A stretch of 64,000 bases of DNA, taken from assembly GCA_963770995.1 (NCBI GenBank), contig CAVYRS010000001.1:2604001-2668000 (forward strand), in the 5' to 3' direction. The DNA comes from CAVSWN01 sp963770995. Lineage in GTDB: Bacteria; Acidobacteriota; Vicinamibacteria; Vicinamibacterales; CAVVIG01. Below the pieces are notes generated by a model. That model did no database searches. It saw nothing but the letters and a program-made list of their open reading frames with translations, and was not told the DNA's origin. Shown one piece after another: positions 43,066-51,386 of the stretch (positions within the stretch are counted from its first letter, which is position 1; each line of letters begins with the position of its first letter). The position numbers and the translations under genes were made by a program.

Positions 43066-44197
43066 TCATCGGAGCCCTAGACGTTCGCGATCGTATCGTC
43101 CAGCCTGGATCTGCTCGCACCACTCTCGGTGCTCGAGGTACCAGCTGTACCGTGTCGCGCAGGCCCTCATCGAAGGTATGTCGAGGGGCCCAGCCGAGCT
43201 CGCGTCTGATTTTGGTCGCGTCGATGGCGTACCGCCGATCGTGTCCTGGACGATCCGGCACGAATGTCTTCAGCGTGCGCCTGCCCTGAGCGAGCTCACC
43301 CTTCGACCCTTCGACGCGCTCAGGGTCGTCCCGCGCAAAGTCGATGGACGACGGGCTCAGGGTGAACGAGTCGAAGGGCCGGAGTTCGTCCACCGCGTCG
43401 CAGATCCGATCGACGATCTCGAGGTTCGTGCGTTCGTTGTCTCCGCCGACGTTGTATTTTTCGCCGAGCCGCCCCTTCGCGAGCACGAGCAGGATCCCGG
43501 CGCAGTGATCGTCCACGTGCAGCCAATCGCGCACGTTGCCGCCGTCGCCGTAGATCGGCAGCGGCCGGCCGTCGATCGCGTTCAGAATCATCAGCGGAAT
43601 CAATTTCTCTGGAAACTGAAACGGACCGTAGTTGTTCGAGCAGTTCGTGATCAGCACCGGCAACCCGAACGTATGGAAATAGGACCGGGCGAGATGATCG
43701 GCAGCCGCTTTGCTGGCCGCGTAGGGTGAATTCGGCGCGTACGGCGAATCTTCCTCGAACCGGCCGCTCGGGCCGAGCGTGCCGTACACCTCGTCGGTCG
43801 AGACCTGAAGAAAACGGAACGCGTCGCGCTCGGCGCCGGACAATCCCTCGTGGAACCGCCGCGCGGCCTCGAGGAGGACGAATGCGCCGACGATGTTGGT
43901 ATCGACGAAGGGCCGAGGAGTGTCGATCGATCGATCGACGTGCGTTTCGGCCGCGAGGTTGAGCACCGCGCCCGGCTGGTGCTCGGCGAAGACGCGCGTC
44001 ATCGCTTCCGCATCGGCGATGTCGGCGCGCACGAACGTCACACGCGGATCGTCGAGCGCGCCGTGAAGATTCAGCAAGCTGCCGGCGTAGGTCAGCGTGT
44101 CCACGATCACGATGCGATCCGACGTGTGCTGGAGCGCGTGATGAACCAGGTTCGAACCGATGAACCCCGCGCCGCCCGTGATCAGGAGAGTTCCCAT
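43066..44197 (-). CDS. rfbB: dTDP-glucose 4,6-dehydratase, with insertion and C-terminal frameshift
   Basis: RfbB (RmlB) converts dTDP-glucose to the 4-keto-6-deoxy sugar. It has the Rossmann motif ITGGAGFIGSNLV, the catalytic region STDEVYG and YAASKAAADHL (YxxxK), ITNCSNNYGPFQFPEKLIPLM and NVRDWLHVDDHC. Two oddities are seen. About 30 residues (LSPSSIDFARDDPERVEGSK) are inserted after DAVDELRPF, from a palindromic element (43298-43378). Near 43144 one extra base breaks the frame after GLRDTV; removing it restores WYLEHREWCEQIQAGRYDRE and a stop at 43066. Uncorrected, the frame runs to 42968 with an unrelated tail. It is the first of three rfb genes. Confidence 0.9.
43298..43378. repeat. palindromic element inserted in frame in rfbB
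   Basis: CCCTTCGAC units at 43299-43314 face GTCGAAGGG at 43370-43378, and CTCAGGGTCGTCC near 43320 faces GGACGACGGGCTCAGGG near 43347-43362. The core matches the intergenic element at 14452-14518. The insertion lies in a surface loop region and keeps the reading frame. Confidence 0.75.
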
Positions 44198-44200
44198 GCG

Positions 44201-44310
44201 GAACTTAGAACTTAGATTTAGAATTTAGAATTTGGAAGGACAGAGCCACAAGGACCACCATTACCGCCCGTCGCAGTCCTTCTACCTTCTACCTTCTAAG
44301 TTCGAAGTTC
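44201..44310. repeat. short-tandem-repeat hairpin, units GAACTTA / CCTTCTA
   Basis: The left arm (44201-44239) repeats GAACTTA then GAATTTA and ends GGAAGG. The right arm (44278-44310) starts CCTTCTACCTTCTA and ends TAAGTTCGAAGTTC. The ends pair well; the loop is about 38 bases. It fills the gap between the DGQHR gene and rfbB. Confidence 0.8.
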
Positions 44311-45451
44311 AAACAGCGGCGCCTTCCGGGTACATCAACGCGAGCCGCAACTCCTTCGCGAGCGAGTCGACCGTCGTCCCCGTCCGCTTCCAGGCGCCTT
44401 CGGTTTCGAACCGGAGATCGCCGATGCGGCGGCCCCATGGCGCAATGACGCGGCCGATGGCGCGGAAGTCGGCGCGATCGGCGTGTTCCTGATCGAGCCG
44501 GCGGATCACGTCGGGCGCGACGCGGATGAACGCGCGGAGCGCCGAAGCGCTGCGGATGCTGTACTTGCGGCCGTTCCAGGCGCCCTGGAAGACGAGCGCG
44601 ATCTGCTTGAAGTAGTTGACGAAGAATTTCCGCGCCTCTTCGTGAACGTCGCCGGAGCGCCGCCCGCTGAAGACGCCGTCCTCGACGAACAACTTTTTCA
44701 GCTCCTGCGCGAGCGGCGCCTGCGCCACGCGGCCGCGGCCGACGCCCAGCAGCTTGATCTCGTCGTAGAGCGGCGAGTCCTCGCGGTCGTTCAACGCGCG
44801 GACAATGTCGTGCCCGGCGGCCAGCGATTCGTCGCGATACAACTGACGGCCCGAAAGGCTGACCAGGTGCGACGCGTTGAGCCGCGTGTGCTTCGCGTTG
44901 ATCGTCACGAACATCTGGACGACGTGATCCTCGGGCAGCCGATCGAAAATGATCGCCGGCACCGCAAACTCTTCACCCTCGAATCGCTCGATGTCGGCGT
45001 GCAGGGCCAGCAACCGATGCTGGCCGTCGATCGCGCGCAGGATGCCCTCGCGTTCCGGCACCTTCAAAATACCGACACGCCCGTCATCGCTGGCCGCCTG
45101 GAACGAGAGCTTCTCGTCGCAGGAGATGATGACGGCGCCGGGAATCGACGGCAGATCGCGCGCCTGACGGCATTGCTCGTAGTACTGCACGAGCTCGTCG
45201 ATTTTCTTGCGGATGATTTGGCGCTGGTAGGCCTTGTCGCTCGACGCGATCCGGCGTTCCAGGAAATCCCAGTTCACCTTCGACGGCGTGACTCCGAGCT
45301 TGTGCTTTCCGCCGCGGACGGGCGCCTGCGCATTCTCGCCGTAGCTCAGGACCTCGAAGCGCACCAACTTGTCGATGTCACTGGCCGTCAGCGAAGCTTG
45401 GTAGAATTGCACCCCGAACTGCTGCATCCGAATCGCGGCGACATTAATCAT
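44309..45451 (-). CDS. DGQHR-domain protein, DndB-like
   Basis: The 380-residue protein carries the defining motif IDGQHRLLAL near residue 141 and a ParB-like fold around it (AVPAIIFDRLPEDHVVQMFVTINAKHTRLN). DGQHR proteins include DndB, a regulator of DNA phosphorothioation clusters, but no dndC, dndD or dndE is present here. It stands alone, upstream of rfbB on the same strand with a hairpin array between. It may be a solitary regulator or part of a defence remnant. The ATG at 45451 fits the family start; codon use looks like its neighbours. Confidence 0.75.
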   Translation of the reverse strand: MINVAAIRMQQFGVQFYQASLTASDIDKLVRFEVLSYGENAQAPVRGGKHKLGVTPSKVNWDFLERRIASSDKAYQRQIIRKKIDELVQYYEQCRQARDLPSIPGAVIISCDEKLSFQAASDDGRVGILKVPEREGILRAIDGQHRLLALHADIERFEGEEFAVPAIIFDRLPEDHVVQMFVTINAKHTRLNASHLVSLSGRQLYRDESLAAGHDIVRALNDREDSPLYDEIKLLGVGRGRVAQAPLAQELKKLFVEDGVFSGRRSGDVHEEARKFFVNYFKQIALVFQGAWNGRKYSIRSASALRAFIRVAPDVIRRLDQEHADRADFRAIGRVIAPWGRRIGDLRFETEGAWKRTGTTVDSLAKELRLALMYPEGAAV

Positions 45452-45608
45452 AGAAAGGCCAGGTAGGTCGGGTAGGCGCTCAAAGGCGCAGATTGTACCG
45501 AGCGACTGGTTGCCATCTCAACGCTTTTTTCGGTGTATTTCGCGGGATCCGCAAACACTCTGGGTAGCAGCCAACCACTTAAATATCTCATACGTAAGGA
45601 GTTCTGTC

Positions 45609-48479
45609 ATGTCATCCCGGTGGCGACACACTCGGCTGCTCGCCGCGATTCTTTTCGTGCTGGGTCTGCTTGGCCCAGCACTTATCGCGCAAACATCTGC
45701 AAAGAAAGCAGTTGCGGTCTCGCAAGCGCCGCGGCCGGTCGATGATCCGGAGTTTGCCCGGCTCGTCAAAGAGTGGACCACCCGCCCGGACTTCATCAGT
45801 CCCCTGGTAGATCACCTGCCCAAGGCGGCGGGCATCCCGTCGCCGAAGGATGTGCTCGGCCACCACATCGGCGAACCGAAAAAGCTGACCTACTACGCGG
45901 ACATTCTCAAGTACTACCGCGCCCTCGCCGCCGCAACGCCGCGGGTCAAGGTCATCACTATAGGCAAAAGCAACGAAGGCCGCGACCTCGTCGTGGCATT
46001 CGTCGGTTCCGAAGAGTCGATCAAGAACCTCGAGCAGTACCGCAGCTATCTCGGGCAGCTGGCCGACCCGCGAACAGTGACGCGGGAACAGGCCGCGCAG
46101 GTGATCGCCAAGGCGAAACCGCTCTACCACCTGTCCGGCGGTCTGCACAGCGGCGAGGTCGGGCCGTCAGAGATGCTGATGGAGCTCGTATATCGGCTGG
46201 CCGTCGAAGACTCCCCCATCATCAGCCAGATCCGCGACAACGTCATCGTGTCGATCACGCCGGTCGCCGATCCGGACGGCCGCGATCGCAACGTCGATTG
46301 GTATTACAAGTACGGCATCAACGAAACCGAAGGCAGGACGACGGGCGCCGGCGTGCCGTACTGGGGCAAGTACGTCTTCCACGACGACAATCGCGACATC
46401 AACTACTCGCAGGTCGAGATGCGAGCGCTGCTCGATTGGTACTTCCAGTATCACCCGCCGATCATGCACGACCTGCATCAGGCGCAGACGCTGCTCTATA
46501 CCTTCAGCGGCCAGGCGCCGCAGAACCCCAATCTCGATCCCATCCTGTACGGCGAGCTGCCGATGATGGCGAATTTCGAGATGGCGCAGTTCGCGAAATA
46601 TGGCATGCCGGGCGTATGGACGCACGGCTTCGTGGACATGTGGTCGCCGGGCTATCTCGCGTTCATGTCGTCGAACCACAACGGCATGATCCGCATGTAC
46701 GAGATTCAGGGGTTCAGCGGCGCGAACACGCAGAAGATGCGCCTTGGCAATCCGAACGCCGCCGGCCGGGGCGGACGCGCGGGCGGACCGGCGGATGACG
46801 CGGCGGCCACGGCGGGACGCGGCAACCAGAGCCGGCGCGAATGGTATCGGCCGTGGCCGGCCACCGGCGAGTTCGATTGGTCGCTCCGCAACAACACGAA
46901 CTACGGCCAGACGGGCGTGATCACGGCGCTGCAGTACACCTCGCAGTTCCCGAAAATCATCCTCGAGAACTTCTACGTCAAGTCGCGCAATTCGATGGAA
47001 ACCGGCCGCAAGGAAACGGTCGCGGGCTACGTGATTCCGGCAGGCCAGCGCGACATGACGCGCGTCGAGCGACTCGTCAACCTGCTCCGTCTGCAGGGCA
47101 TCGAGATCGGCCGCGCCACAGCAGAAGTGAAGCTGCAGGAAGGCACGTTCCCTGCCGGCTCGTTCATCGTGAAACGCGACCAGCCGTACAGCCGGCTGGC
47201 GAAAACGCTGCTCGAGAAACAGGTCTACCCCGATCCCAACCTGCGCACCTACGACGACGCGTCGTGGACGATGGGGCTGATGAGCCAGGCGGATGTGCGG
47301 GAGATCGCGGACAAGTCGATCCTGGACCTTGCCGTCGATCCCGTGAAGGAGAAGGAGATTCGCCTCGCCGGCTCCCTGACTGGAACCGGATCCACGGTCG
47401 CCGTCGCGCACTATGGCTCGAACAATATGGTGACGCTGCGATACCAGTTGAAGGATTTGAAGGTGCAAGTCGCCGAGAAGGAATTCAAGCAAGGCGACAT
47501 GACGTTCCCGGCCGGATCATTCGTCGTCTCGGGCGACATGGCCCGAGTGAAGAGCGCCGTCGAATCGCTCGGGTTGAAGGCGGCTGCGATGTCCGCATCG
47601 CCGTCGGTTCCCATGCACGATCTCGATCTGCCGCGCGTGGCGATCTACAGCATCTGGGGCAACACGCAGGACATCGGCTGGGTGCGCTATTCCTTCGACA
47701 AGTTCGGCATCCCCTACGACCTCATTTACAAGGAGCGCGTCAAGAAGGGCGACCTGAAGAGCGCCTACGACGTGATTCTCCTGCCGAACCAGGGCGGTTC
47801 GGCGAAGCGCCTCGTCTTCGACATCGAGAATCGCGGGCAGCCGATTGAATACAAGAAGAGCGAGAAATTCCAGAACCTCGGCATGTACGGCGAGTCCGAC
47901 GACATCACCGGCGGCATGGGGCTGGAGGGCGTCGCGGAGTTCGACAAGTTCGTGAAGGCCGGCGGCGTGCTGGTGACGCTGGCCTCGGCCAGCTACTTTC
48001 CGGCGGAATTCGGACTGGCGCCGAAGGTTGATGCCGCCCGGACATCACCGCAGTTCTACGCGCCCGGACCGATCATCGACGCCGAGATCCTCCAGCCGGA
48101 GCATCCAATTTTCTACGGCTACGACAAGCGCACGATTCCCGTCCGCTACGGCAACGGTCCGCTGCTGAGCGTGCAGACCGGCGCCAACCCCTTCGAGGCG
48201 CCTGCCGGGCCGCCGCCCACGCCGACGAGTGTGTTGATGCGCTATCCGGGCGGAGACGAGCACGTGCTGAGCGGGCTGATGCGCGGCGCGAACGAGATCC
48301 GCAATCGCGCAGCGATCGTCGATCAGCCGTCGGGCAAGGGCCGCGTGATTCTGTTCGCCGGGAATCCCTGCTACCGCTGGCAGAATTTCGGAGAGTTCAA
48401 CCTGCTGTTCAACGTGCTGTTGAACTACAACGACATCAAGACGCCACCGGAAAGAGTGACGACGACATCGGGTAATTGA
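45609..48479 (+). CDS. secreted M14-family metallopeptidase (copy C)
   Basis: The 956-residue protein has a signal peptide (TRLLAAILFVLGLLGPALIAQ) and an N-terminal M14 domain: H and E in SGGLHSGEVGPSEM (about 179-182), catalytic-site region DPDGRDRN, third zinc ligand H in MHDLHQAQT (about 288) and the expected glutamate in YEIQGFSG. The C-terminal half (residues about 480-950) is an extra domain with a glutamine-amidotransferase-like look (ILLPNQGG ... GGVLVTLAS), possibly not catalytic. It differs from copies A and B in having the peptidase at the N-terminus. AAGGAG lies 8 bp before the ATG at 45609. Its stop codon lies within a hairpin array. Confidence 0.86.
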   Translation: MSSRWRHTRLLAAILFVLGLLGPALIAQTSAKKAVAVSQAPRPVDDPEFARLVKEWTTRPDFISPLVDHLPKAAGIPSPKDVLGHHIGEPKKLTYYADILKYYRALAAATPRVKVITIGKSNEGRDLVVAFVGSEESIKNLEQYRSYLGQLADPRTVTREQAAQVIAKAKPLYHLSGGLHSGEVGPSEMLMELVYRLAVEDSPIISQIRDNVIVSITPVADPDGRDRNVDWYYKYGINETEGRTTGAGVPYWGKYVFHDDNRDINYSQVEMRALLDWYFQYHPPIMHDLHQAQTLLYTFSGQAPQNPNLDPILYGELPMMANFEMAQFAKYGMPGVWTHGFVDMWSPGYLAFMSSNHNGMIRMYEIQGFSGANTQKMRLGNPNAAGRGGRAGGPADDAAATAGRGNQSRREWYRPWPATGEFDWSLRNNTNYGQTGVITALQYTSQFPKIILENFYVKSRNSMETGRKETVAGYVIPAGQRDMTRVERLVNLLRLQGIEIGRATAEVKLQEGTFPAGSFIVKRDQPYSRLAKTLLEKQVYPDPNLRTYDDASWTMGLMSQADVREIADKSILDLAVDPVKEKEIRLAGSLTGTGSTVAVAHYGSNNMVTLRYQLKDLKVQVAEKEFKQGDMTFPAGSFVVSGDMARVKSAVESLGLKAAAMSASPSVPMHDLDLPRVAIYSIWGNTQDIGWVRYSFDKFGIPYDLIYKERVKKGDLKSAYDVILLPNQGGSAKRLVFDIENRGQPIEYKKSEKFQNLGMYGESDDITGGMGLEGVAEFDKFVKAGGVLVTLASASYFPAEFGLAPKVDAARTSPQFYAPGPIIDAEILQPEHPIFYGYDKRTIPVRYGNGPLLSVQTGANPFEAPAGPPPTPTSVLMRYPGGDEHVLSGLMRGANEIRNRAAIVDQPSGKGRVILFAGNPCYRWQNFGEFNLLFNVLLNYNDIKTPPERVTTTSGN

Positions 48480-48556
48480 GTAATCTGGTAATCGGGTAAT
48501 TTATTGGGCAATTGAGCAATCAATTACCCGATTATTCAATTACCCGATTACTCGAT
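48469..48556. repeat. short-tandem-repeat hairpin, unit GGTAATCG
   Basis: The left arm (48469-48505) is ATCGGGTAATTGAGTAATCT then GGTAATCGGG; the right arm (48522-48556) is AATTACCCGATTATTCAATT then ACCCGATTACTCGAT. The arms are near reverse complements with units of 8 bp. The left arm overlaps the last codons and stop of M14 copy C. Confidence 0.88.
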
Positions 48557-48566
48557 GTAGGTGTCT

Positions 48567-48779
48567 ATGGACGCGAAGGATGCCTGGAAGCTCGTGCTCG
48601 CGATCGGGATCAGCGTCGCGCTGATCCTGCACGCGCTGCTGCCGCGGTACGAGTGGCGCACCGTCGGCGAGGCGGGCATGGTGATTGTCGTCTACGACCG
48701 CTGGGCGAACTACTTCCAGCGGGCCGTATACGACGACAAAGGCAAAGTGACGCCGATGGAGCCCTTCAAACCATTCTGA
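48567..48779 (+). CDS. small single-pass membrane protein
   Basis: The 70-residue product has one strong hydrophobic helix near residues 9-27 (KLVLAIGISVALILHALLP), followed by a polar tail (YDRWANYFQRAVYDDKGKVTP). It lies between two hairpin arrays and downstream of M14 copy C. A GTG two codons earlier (48561) is an alternative start. I do not recognise a family. Confidence 0.68.
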   Translation: MDAKDAWKLVLAIGISVALILHALLPRYEWRTVGEAGMVIVVYDRWANYFQRAVYDDKGKVTPMEPFKPF

Positions 48780-48864
48780 CATTGCAGGATCGCAGGATTG
48801 CAGAATTGCAGAATTGAATTGAACAATGAATCCTGCAATCCTGCCATTCTTCAATCCTGCAATG
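48780..48864. repeat. short-tandem-repeat hairpin, unit ATTGCAGG
   Basis: The left arm (48780-48815) repeats ATTGCAGG/ATTGCAGA; the right arm (48829-48864) repeats AATCCTGC and ends CCTGCAATG. The arms pair at most positions. It starts immediately after the small membrane protein stop. Confidence 0.9.
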
Positions 48865-48878
48865 TCACTCGCCAGTCG

Positions 48879-50150
48879 TCAGACGCCGCTCGCGATGTAC
48901 TTCTTCACGGCGGCGATGGTCTTTTCGATGTCGGCGTGCGTGTTGTAGAAGTGCGGCGAGAAGCGCAGCCCGCCGCGATCCTGGCCTCCGCGCGTCGCGC
49001 AGCCGATTCGATCCCTCTGATACAGGGCCGCTGACAGCTTCCGGGCATCGAGACTCCCCGGCTGGAACGAGAGCACTGCCACGCGCCGCGTCGGATCGGG
49101 GCTGGTCCAGATTTTCACGCCGTCGATCTTCTTGAGGCCCTCGATCAGCGCAGTGGTCAGCTCGCGCGAGCGCTTCTCGATGTGCGCGCGGCCGATCTGC
49201 GTCTGCAGCTTGAGCGCCTCGCCGAAGGCGATCATCGCCGGCTCGTCGCGCTGGCCGAAGCCCTCGAACGTCCGCGACACGCCCACGCGCCCGGGATACG
49301 CGCTGAAAATGCTGGCCCAGATCTTCGACTGCGCGCTCTTGTTGATGTAGAGCACGCCGTTCTCTTTCGGTCCGCACGGCCACTTGTGCGCGCTGCCGCT
49401 GTAGAAGTCGGGCTGGATGTCGCTCAGGTCGACGTCCATGAGGCCGAACGACTGCGCGCCGTCCACCAGCGTCAGCACGCCGCGCTCGCGCGCGACGCGG
49501 CAGATCTCCTTCGCCGGGAACAGATCGCCGACCGAGCTGGTCTGATGCGTGAACGAGATCATCTTCGTCTGCGGCGTGATCGCCTTGGTGAAGGCCTGCA
49601 CGTAGTGATCGAATCCCGGATGCGGATTCGGCACCGGCACATCGATGACCGTGAAGCCGTAGCGCTTCGCTTTCTCCTGCCAGGCCACGTGGTTGCTCGG
49701 GTGGTTGTCGGCGGTCAGGAGCACTTCGTCGCCAGGCTTCAGTTCGACGCCGGTCGAGACGAAGTTGTTCGATTCGCTCGTGTTGCGCGTGATGACGATT
49801 TCTTCGGGCGTCACGCGCAGGAATTCGGCGAGCAGCTTGCGCGTGTTCTCGCGCCCGTCGCCCAGCTTCGCGCGGTTGTCCGCCGACGGATCCTGATCCA
49901 TGTCCTTGGTGACGTTGTACAGCGTCTCCAGGACCGGACCCGACGAAGGACACAGGTTCGCCGCGTTGAGCATCGTCAGGTTCGGCGGCATGACGAACTG
50001 ATCGCGGACGGCGCCCCAGAATTTTTCGTCGGGAGACGCGGGCGTCGGCGGCAGCTTGTCGGCTTTCGGCCACGCAAGCGCCGGCGTCGCGGTCACGAAC
50101 GGCACAGTGCCGCTGAGTGCAAGTAACCTGGCGAATTCGCGACGGTTCAT
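48879..50150 (-). CDS. secreted aminotransferase class V (PLP) family protein
   Basis: The 423-residue protein begins MNRREFARLLALSGTVPFVTA, a twin-arginine-like export signal, unusual but known for class V PLP enzymes in the periplasm. The fold-type I core shows TRNTSESNNFVSTGV, TADNHPSNHVAW, FTHQTSSVGDLFP, VDGAQSFGLMDVDL (aspartate to the PLP ring nitrogen) and the PLP lysine in GSAHKWPCGPK near residue 253. It is closest by eye to isopenicillin-N-epimerase/cysteine-desulfurase-like members, but the substrate is unknown. GGAGG precedes the ATG at 50150. It may form an operon with the acyltransferase gene upstream. Confidence 0.86.
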   Translation of the reverse strand: MNRREFARLLALSGTVPFVTATPALAWPKADKLPPTPASPDEKFWGAVRDQFVMPPNLTMLNAANLCPSSGPVLETLYNVTKDMDQDPSADNRAKLGDGRENTRKLLAEFLRVTPEEIVITRNTSESNNFVSTGVELKPGDEVLLTADNHPSNHVAWQEKAKRYGFTVIDVPVPNPHPGFDHYVQAFTKAITPQTKMISFTHQTSSVGDLFPAKEICRVARERGVLTLVDGAQSFGLMDVDLSDIQPDFYSGSAHKWPCGPKENGVLYINKSAQSKIWASIFSAYPGRVGVSRTFEGFGQRDEPAMIAFGEALKLQTQIGRAHIEKRSRELTTALIEGLKKIDGVKIWTSPDPTRRVAVLSFQPGSLDARKLSAALYQRDRIGCATRGGQDRGGLRFSPHFYNTHADIEKTIAAVKKYIASGV

Positions 50151-50181
50151 GAAAGCCTCCTCCGGCCAGCCTGACGGCGGC

Positions 50182-51315
50182 CTACGTGCTTTGTACGGCG
50201 GGACCCGTGCCCGGATCGGGGGAGATTCTACGCCAATTGGCGACGACGCGGTCGCGCAGCCCGATTGCGCCGTACATCACGACCGAAAACGCCATGAAGG
50301 CCAGCACTGCGCCCCAGAAGGGAAGCTGGCCCCACCACAGCCAGCTCGCGTAGCCGTAGACCAGCTCGACGTGGATCCAGTAGATGAAGAGGGAGGCGCG
50401 TCCCATCTTCGCCAGCGGGGCTTGCCACGAAAACACGAAAACACGAAAAAGACCAGTCGGGTTTCGTGCTTTCGTGATTTCGTGGCTGATCTGTTCCGTC
50501 AGGTAACACAGACTCAGCGCCAGCATCAGAATCCCGACGCGGATCCCCAACCACGTCGGCGAACTCGTCCAGAACGACGAGCTCTGATAGATGGACGGCT
50601 GCGCGGCCGCGAGGAAGCCGCCGGCAATGAGCGCGACTCCCACGGCGGTGAGCACCATGTGCAGTCGTCGCTCGACCGATTCGCTGCGCACTCCTGCGAC
50701 CAGTGTCCCGACAGCGCCGCCTGCGAACACGAAGCCCGCCCACGGAAACAGCGTAAAGGTCGTGAACTCCCCCGCCGGCTTCAGATACCACTGCACCCAG
50801 ATCGGGAGCCAATCAATCGCATGCGTGGAACGAACGATCGGTGTCGCCATGGCAAATCCGGCGGCGGCGATGCCGTACGCGGCGACGCGTGCGCGTGTGC
50901 TCGTGCCGGCCGCCCACAGGAGCGCGGCCGCGACCATCGCCGGCCCCATGACGTTCAGGATATCGACGCGAAAGAGTTTCAGCGGGGTGCTCGGTGGACT
51001 GACGATGAACGCCTGCAGCCGGAAGAGAAAGGCGAGCACGAAGATCTCGAGTCCGCGGCGGCACATCGCTTCGACCGCCTGTCCACGCTTGCCGGTCCGT
51101 TCGGCGATGCGCGACGCGCCGAGGGCGACGCCGAGACCGGCGAGCCAGAGAAACAGCGGCGCCGCAAACCCGCCGAAGAGCACGGCCAGGCTGTACGCGA
51201 GCGACGTCTTGTCGGCCGGGTGCGTCCAGGCGTCCGTCGTGTGCGCCGCGATCATCAGCAGCACGGCGATGCCGCGCGCCCAGTCGATATACGTCCGGCG
51301 GTTCGATGCAGCCAC
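50182..51315 (-). CDS. HGSNAT/DUF1624-like membrane acyltransferase
   Basis: The 377-residue integral membrane protein opens with RRTYIDWARGIAVLLMIAAHTTDAW, the signature of heparan-alpha-glucosaminide N-acetyltransferase-type proteins with the active-site histidine, and has about ten hydrophobic segments (such as LFLWLAGLGVALGAS, LLWAAGTSTRARVAAYGIAAAG). These proteins move acyl groups to sugars across the membrane, perhaps for envelope glycans. Start is GTG at 51315. A 21-residue polar insertion (EITKARNPTGLFRVFVFSWQ) in the loop before the last segments is encoded by a hairpin array (50424-50486). Confidence 0.83.
   Translation of the reverse strand: MAASNRRTYIDWARGIAVLLMIAAHTTDAWTHPADKTSLAYSLAVLFGGFAAPLFLWLAGLGVALGASRIAERTGKRGQAVEAMCRRGLEIFVLAFLFRLQAFIVSPPSTPLKLFRVDILNVMGPAMVAAALLWAAGTSTRARVAAYGIAAAGFAMATPIVRSTHAIDWLPIWVQWYLKPAGEFTTFTLFPWAGFVFAGGAVGTLVAGVRSESVERRLHMVLTAVGVALIAGGFLAAAQPSIYQSSSFWTSSPTWLGIRVGILMLALSLCYLTEQISHEITKARNPTGLFRVFVFSWQAPLAKMGRASLFIYWIHVELVYGYASWLWWGQLPFWGAVLAFMAFSVVMYGAIGLRDRVVANWRRISPDPGTGPAVQST
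50424..50486. repeat. short-tandem-repeat hairpin inside the acyltransferase gene
   Basis: The left arm (50424-50448) GCCACGAAAACACG plus repeats pairs with the right arm (50462-50486) at 23 of 25 positions, with a 13-base loop. Units are CACGAAAA/TTTCGTG, as in 42986-43054. The frame stays open through it, adding about 20 residues. Confidence 0.9.
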
Positions 51316-51386
51316 GTCGGCGGGTCGATTCTACCGCCGGCTCATCCACGCGAAAAGCGGGCACGGGACATGCGAATCCACGAGGG

